Shown: positions 14,600-18,915 of the stretch, piece after piece
How the letters are laid out: every line of letters starts with the position of its first letter
How positions within the stretch are numbered: position 1 is the stretch's first letter
Assembly (NCBI GenBank): GCA_964429575.1
Contig: CAYSCX010000040.1
Span: forward strand, 1 to 18,915
DNA length: 18,915 bases
Direction of reading: 5' to 3'
Source of the DNA: CAYSCX01 sp964429575
GTDB taxonomy: Bacteria; Desulfobacterota; Binatia; Binatales; Binataceae
Notes under the pieces: generated by a model
What the model was told of the DNA's origin: nothing
The model's input: only the letters and a program-made list of their open reading frames with translations
Database searches by the model: none
Program-made: the position numbers and the translations under genes

Positions 14600-16564
14600 A
14601 TGGCCTCTCCGGCAGAATCAAGTTCGCGCGAAAGTATGCCCGGTTTCAATCGCCTTCGGGTAGTCGCCTTCGAGAGCCGCATGGCTGCGGAGGTGAAGTC
14701 CCTCATCGAAAAGCACGGCGGCGTGGCGATTATCGCACCGTCGATGCGCGAGGTGCCGCTTGAAGACAATCACGCGGCTCTGGAATTCGGAGCGCGCCTC
14801 ATTAGCGGCGAATTCGACGTGGTGATCCTGCTCACCGGCGTCGGCACGCGCGCGCTCTTCCAGGTGATGGAGACGCGCTATGCGCGCGCCGCGCTGGTGG
14901 CGGCGCTCGCGCGCATTACGACTGTCGTCCGCGGCCCCAAGCCGACACGCGCGCTACACGAAGTCGGCATCGCACCGAGCGTCGTGACCCCCGAACCCAA
15001 CACCTGGCGCGAACTGATCGCGGAACTGAGCGCGCGCGTCGAACTCAAGGGCAAGCGGGTTGCGGTGCAGGAGTACGGCGCGTCGAATCGCGAGCTGACC
15101 GCGGCGCTCGAGGCGCGCGGCGCGCATGTCACCGTCATACCGGTGTATCGCTGGAGTCTCCCCACCGATCGCGCTCCGTTGCGCGCCGCGATCGAACAGA
15201 TCGCGCGCGGTGAGGCGGAGGTTGCGATCTTCACCACTTCCAACCAGGTCACCAACGTGATGCAAGTCGCCGAGGCCGACGGCTGCGGCGACGCGCTCGC
15301 GCGCAGACTCGCGTCGATGGTGGTCGCGTCGATTGGCCCGGTGTGCAGCGAGGCGCTGCGTGCGCGAGGGATCGGCGTCGATATCGAACCGTCGCACCCG
15401 AAGCTTGGCCAGCTGGTCAAGGAAGCGGCGGAACGAAGCGCGGCCGTGCTCGCATCGAAACGCGCGGCGCATCGCACGGTCGAAGTGTCCCGTACAAACG
15501 CGCGACCGCGCGCGTCCACGACTGAGCCTCGCTCCGCACTCGCCGACCATCCGCTCCTCAAGGCGTGCCGGCTCGAGACGGCGCCTTACACGCCCATCTG
15601 GCTGATGCGCCAAGCCGGACGTTACATGCCCGAGTACCGCGAACTGCGCGAGCGCCACGGGTTCATCGAAATGTGCTCGCGGCCCGAGCTTGCGGCTGAG
15701 GTAACTGTGGGCGCCGTCGAGCGGCTCGGCGTTGATGCGGCGATCATTTTCGCCGACATCCTGCTACCGCTGCTGCCGATGGAGGTTGGCCTCCATTACG
15801 AGAAGGGCGATGGACCGACGATCGATCGCCCGATTCGCACTGATGCCGACGTCGAGCGGATTCCGGAGTTCGAGGCCGCGGCGCTGGGCTACGTCGGTGA
15901 GTCAATCAAACTTGTGCGGCGTTCCCTGGGGAACAAGACCCCAATCATCGGCTTCGCCGGCGCGCCGTTCACGCTTGCGTCGTATTTGATCGAGGGCGGA
16001 GCGTCGCGCCAGTACCAGGCGACCAAAACGCTAATGTACAACCGGCCGGAGACGTGGCACCGGCTGATGGAGTTGCTCGCGAGCGCCACAGCGTCGTACC
16101 TGAACATGCAGATCGATGCGGGCGCGGACGTCGTGCAGTTGTTCGACAGCTGGGTGGGCAGCCTCGGTCCCGACGACTACCGGCGCTTCGTGCTGCCGCA
16201 CACCGCGTCGATCATTGCCGCGATCACGCCAGGCGTACCAATCATTCACTTTGGCACCGTCACCGGGAATCTGCTCGAGCTGATGCGCGAGGCTGGCGGC
16301 GACGTGATCGGACTCGATTGGCGCGTCGATCTTGCCGAGGCGTGGGCGCGGCTGGGCCCGTCCGTCGGAGTGCAGGGAAATCTCGATCCGATCGCGCTGT
16401 TCGCCGGCGTCGAAGACATCCGTGCGCGCGCGAAGGCAATCCTCGACAAGGCCGCCGGGCGACCCGGCCACATATTCAATCTCGGACACGGCATACTTCC
16501 CGAAACGCCGGTCGATCACGTAATCGCGCTGGTCGATGCCGTTCACGAGCTGAGCCCGCGCTAG
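14600..16564 (+). CDS. Fused uroporphyrinogen-III synthase / uroporphyrinogen decarboxylase (HemD-HemE)
   Basis: One 654-residue frame joins two consecutive haem-pathway enzymes. The HemD part (about 18-285) cyclises hydroxymethylbilane to uroporphyrinogen III and shows VVAFESRMA (21-29), ILLTGVGTRAL (76-86), VVRGPKPTRALHEVGI (109-124) and IFTTSNQVTNV (210-220). A basic/Ser-rich linker (about 286-312) follows. The HemE part (about 313-654) decarboxylates uroporphyrinogen III to coproporphyrinogen III and keeps R337 and R341 in RQAGRYMPEYR, D386 in FADILLP, Y462, S517 in QLFDSWVG and H630 in NLGHGILPE. No start codon with a ribosome site lies near the junction (GTG 15485 has none). The frame starts at ATG 14600; ATG 14636 is an alternative that fits HemD equally well. 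Confidence 0.93.
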   Translation: MASPAESSSRESMPGFNRLRVVAFESRMAAEVKSLIEKHGGVAIIAPSMREVPLEDNHAALEFGARLISGEFDVVILLTGVGTRALFQVMETRYARAALVAALARITTVVRGPKPTRALHEVGIAPSVVTPEPNTWRELIAELSARVELKGKRVAVQEYGASNRELTAALEARGAHVTVIPVYRWSLPTDRAPLRAAIEQIARGEAEVAIFTTSNQVTNVMQVAEADGCGDALARRLASMVVASIGPVCSEALRARGIGVDIEPSHPKLGQLVKEAAERSAAVLASKRAAHRTVEVSRTNARPRASTTEPRSALADHPLLKACRLETAPYTPIWLMRQAGRYMPEYRELRERHGFIEMCSRPELAAEVTVGAVERLGVDAAIIFADILLPLLPMEVGLHYEKGDGPTIDRPIRTDADVERIPEFEAAALGYVGESIKLVRRSLGNKTPIIGFAGAPFTLASYLIEGGASRQYQATKTLMYNRPETWHRLMELLASATASYLNMQIDAGADVVQLFDSWVGSLGPDDYRRFVLPHTASIIAAITPGVPIIHFGTVTGNLLELMREAGGDVIGLDWRVDLAEAWARLGPSVGVQGNLDPIALFAGVEDIRARAKAILDKAAGRPGHIFNLGHGILPETPVDHVIALVDAVHELSPR

Positions 16565-16572
16565 CGACGACC

Positions 16573-17499
16573 GTGGCACCTACGCGCGAGTGCGACGCCG
16601 TGATGTTGATTGGGTTCGGCGGGCCGACCGCGCCCGGGGAAATTCGCCCATTCCTCGACAACGTGCTGCGCGGACGGCCGGCGCCGCGCGAGCGCTACGA
16701 TGAGGTCGTGCGGCACTACCAGGAGATCGGCGGGCGCTCACCGTACAACGATCTGACCATGCGGCAGGCCGAAGCGCTGCGTTCGCGCCTTGAGCGCGAC
16801 GGCGTCGATGTACCGGTGGTCGTCGGCATGCGCAACTGGACGCCCTCCATTGCAGACGCGTTGAACACGCTTGCGGCGTTGGACGTGAGCAGCGTGTTTG
16901 GTTTCGTGCTAGCGGCGCATCGATGCGAGGCGAGCTGGGAGCGCTACATCGCCGCGGTCGAAGAGGCCGCTGCCGAGCTTGGCGGCAGCGCGCCCGAAGT
17001 GGTCTACGCCGATCCGTGGCACACCGATCCGCATTTCATACGCGCGGCCGCCGATCGAACGCGCGAAGCGCTCGCGAGGCTCGATTCAACCGAGCGTGCC
17101 GGCGCACAGATCATATTCACGGCGCACAGCATTCCCGTCGCGATGGCGGCTGAGAGCGGCTACACGGAACAGATTACCGAATCGTCGCGGTTGGTCGCGA
17201 AGGAACTCGGAGTCTACGGATGGACGCTCGCGTTTCAGAGCCGCAGCGCAAGCCTGCGCGATCCGTGGCTCGAGCCCGACATCGGCGCAGCGTTGCGCAA
17301 GCTCGGCGGCCGCGCCGCAGTCGTCGTGCCAATCGGCTTTCTCTGCGATCACGTCGAGGTGCTGTACGATCTTGACGTCGAGGCGGCGAAGATTGCGCGT
17401 GAGTCGGGAGTGCGAATGGTGCGCGCCGCGACAGTCGGCGACCATCCGGAGTTCATCGAGATGATCGCCGCGATGGTGCGTGCGCACGTTCGCGGCTGA
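16573..17499 (+). CDS. hemH: Ferrochelatase (proto- or coproporphyrin)
   Basis: Inserts Fe(II) into a porphyrin in one of the last steps of haem synthesis. The 308-residue product has LIGFGGP at the start, a RPFLDNVLRGR segment (25-35) and HYQEIGGRSPYNDLT (48-62). The catalytic His185 is in FTAHSIP, and Glu262 is in PIGFLCDHVEVLYDLD. Length and architecture are like the short bacterial form (Bacillus type); no C-terminal iron-sulfur cysteine cluster is seen. The frame is open far upstream inside hemE, so the start was set at GTG 16573, 8 nt after the hemE stop; ATG 16603 is possible but would remove conserved-looking residues. It is coupled to hemD-hemE and hemY. Confidence 0.93.
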   Translation: MAPTRECDAVMLIGFGGPTAPGEIRPFLDNVLRGRPAPRERYDEVVRHYQEIGGRSPYNDLTMRQAEALRSRLERDGVDVPVVVGMRNWTPSIADALNTLAALDVSSVFGFVLAAHRCEASWERYIAAVEEAAAELGGSAPEVVYADPWHTDPHFIRAAADRTREALARLDSTERAGAQIIFTAHSIPVAMAAESGYTEQITESSRLVAKELGVYGWTLAFQSRSASLRDPWLEPDIGAALRKLGGRAAVVVPIGFLCDHVEVLYDLDVEAAKIARESGVRMVRAATVGDHPEFIEMIAAMVRAHVRG

Positions 17500-17520
17500 T
17501 CGCGTCGACGCACGAGCACA

Positions 17521-18915
17521 GTGAACCAACCATTTCGCATCGCGGTGATTGGAGGCGGCATCAGCGGTCTCGCGGCGGCATATCGCCTTCGCAAGATTGC
17601 GGCGACGCGTGAAATTCCGCTTCACGTGGCGCTGTACGAGCGCGGCGAGGCGCTTGGCGGCGCGCTGAGAACGGTCCGCCGCGACGGGTTCGTGATGGAG
17701 GCTGGCGCCGATTCATTCCTCACCGAGAAACCGTGGGCGCGTGAGCTTGCTGAGCGGATCGGCCTCGGCGGGGAACTGATTCCGACCCGCGAAGAATTTC
17801 GCAAGACCTGCGTCGTGCGCTGCGGGCGCCTGGTCGAAATTCCTGCAGGCTTCTCGCTGCTTGCACCGGCGCGTCTCGGTCCGGTGTTCTCGAGTCCGCT
17901 CTTCACTCCGTGGGCGAAGCTCAGAATCGCAATGGAGCCGTTAATTCCTTCGCGCCGCGAAGCCACTGACGAGAGCCTCGCATCGTTCGTGACGCGCCGG
18001 CTCGGCCGCGAGGTGCTCGATCGCCTCGCGCAACCACTCGCGAGCGGAATCTACACGGCGGATCCAGAGCGGCTAAGCATGCGGGCGACAATGCCGCGAT
18101 TCGTTGAGATGGAGCGCCGCCACGGAAGTGTCATCCGCGGTTTGCGCGCGGCGGAGCATTCTCGCGAAGCGATGAAAAATACCAGCGGCGCACGCTGGAG
18201 CTTGTTCCTGAGTCTGCGCGCCGGAGTCGGATCACTCGCGGAGGCGTTAGTCGCGCGGCTCGAAGGATCTATCAAACGTGGCAGTGAAGTCACCTCGCTC
18301 GCGCGCGACGGCGCGCGCTGGCGCATCGCATTTGCGGACGGCGCGAATGACAGCTTTGATGCGATCGTCTGCGCGGCGCCTGCATGGGCGGCGGCGAAGC
18401 TCACAGCCGGCTTCGATCCGCAGCTCTCCGCGATGCTCGCCGCGATTCGGTACTCATCGGCGGCGGTCGTTAATTTGGCGTTTCGCGAATGCGATTTTCC
18501 GTCGCCGCCGCGCAGCTTCGGCTTCGTCGTCCCGGCTGCCGAACGGCGCCGCATCATCGCGGGGAGTTTCACGAGCCTCAAGTTCCTTGGCCGCGCGCCC
18601 CAGGGACACGTGATCATACGCGCGTTCCTCGGCGGAGTCCTGCAAAGCGACATGATGCAACTGGCAGACAATGATCTCGCTGGCGCGGCGCGCGATGAGT
18701 TCGCTGCACTGCTCGGGGTGACTGCGCGCCCGCAGTTCATCGACGTCGCACGCTGGCCAGACTCGATGCCGCAGTACGCGGTCGGCCATCTGGACCGTGT
18801 CGCACAAATTGAAGAGCGCGCAAGCGCAGTCGCGCGCTTCGCGCTCGCGGGCGCCGCATATCGCGGCGTCGGAATTCCGGATTGCATTCGCAGCGGCGAG
18901 CAGGCTGCCGATGCG
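17521..18915 (+). CDS. hemY: Protoporphyrinogen/coproporphyrinogen oxidase, HemY type (3' end outside window)
   Basis: FAD-dependent oxidation of a porphyrinogen to the porphyrin, oxygen-dependent in the family. The frame runs 465 codons without a stop to the window end. It begins with the dinucleotide-binding motif VIGGGISGLAAAYRL (9-23), then YERGEALGGALRT, EAGADSFLTEKP, and near the end VGIPDCIRSGEQAADA, the family's FAD-contacting C-terminal motif. Only about 10-20 residues should be missing. The start is GTG 17521, 21 nt after the hemH stop, with weak ribosome-site character. No in-frame ATG near the FAD motif competes. It completes a hemE-hemH-hemY order. Confidence 0.92.
   Translation, partial: MNQPFRIAVIGGGISGLAAAYRLRKIAATREIPLHVALYERGEALGGALRTVRRDGFVMEAGADSFLTEKPWARELAERIGLGGELIPTREEFRKTCVVRCGRLVEIPAGFSLLAPARLGPVFSSPLFTPWAKLRIAMEPLIPSRREATDESLASFVTRRLGREVLDRLAQPLASGIYTADPERLSMRATMPRFVEMERRHGSVIRGLRAAEHSREAMKNTSGARWSLFLSLRAGVGSLAEALVARLEGSIKRGSEVTSLARDGARWRIAFADGANDSFDAIVCAAPAWAAAKLTAGFDPQLSAMLAAIRYSSAAVVNLAFRECDFPSPPRSFGFVVPAAERRRIIAGSFTSLKFLGRAPQGHVIIRAFLGGVLQSDMMQLADNDLAGAARDEFAALLGVTARPQFIDVARWPDSMPQYAVGHLDRVAQIEERASAVARFALAGAAYRGVGIPDCIRSGEQAADA

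Noticed and set aside
16054..16572. N-terminal extension of hemH into hemE
   Set aside because: The extra 173 residues are an Arg-rich out-of-frame reading of hemE; ferrochelatase similarity begins just after GTG 16573.

Overview
The window is GC-rich, densely coded bacterial DNA from a diderm (outer-membrane) organism. It carries a complete Tol-Pal envelope set, an SRP/Sec component, central glycolysis genes and a late haem pathway ending in an oxygen-dependent-type HemY. Gene content and protein style (gap-pgk-tpiA-secG, a TonB-like TolA, a lipoprotein CpoB, a possible F420-dependent LLM enzyme) suggest an uncultured Deltaproteobacteria-like lineage such as Desulfobacterota or Binatota. That placement is inference; no marker here settles it.

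Layout. (1) 1-297: the 3' end of a radical SAM gene, + strand. (2) 394-3951, minus strand: a gap-pgk-tpiA-secG run followed by tRNA-Leu(GAG). (3) 3952-4149: a divergent promoter region with a consensus -10 for the + strand. (4) 4150-10009, + strand: tolQ-tolR-tolA-tolB-pal-cpoB-ribF, tightly packed with two long overlaps. (5) 10009-10163: a gene-free patch with three perfect inverted repeats, two of which share a related arm. (6) 10181-14474, minus strand: four accessory genes (exported His-rich TPR protein, crotonase-fold protein, exported methyltransferase-like protein, LLM-class oxidoreductase). (7) 14600-18915, + strand: a hemD-hemE fusion, hemH and an almost complete hemY, cut by the window edge.

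How the genes work together. The minus-strand block makes the glyceraldehyde-3-phosphate to 3-phosphoglycerate section of glycolysis plus SecG for protein export. TolQ/TolR are the inner-membrane motor, TolA the periplasm-spanning link, and TolB/Pal/CpoB the periplasmic and outer-membrane parts needed for envelope constriction at division. RibF makes FMN and FAD, the latter being the cofactor of HemY. The haem block converts hydroxymethylbilane to uroporphyrinogen III and then coproporphyrinogen III in one polypeptide, and HemH and HemY act in the last steps.

Most unusual items: the HemD-HemE fusion, the repeat patch after ribF, the histidine-rich exported TPR protein, and the exported methyltransferase-like protein. 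No CRISPR array, insertion sequence or phage gene was seen. Except for the ~170-base repeat patch and the ~200-base gap/tolQ spacer, intergenic stretches are short; none exceeds 300 bases.
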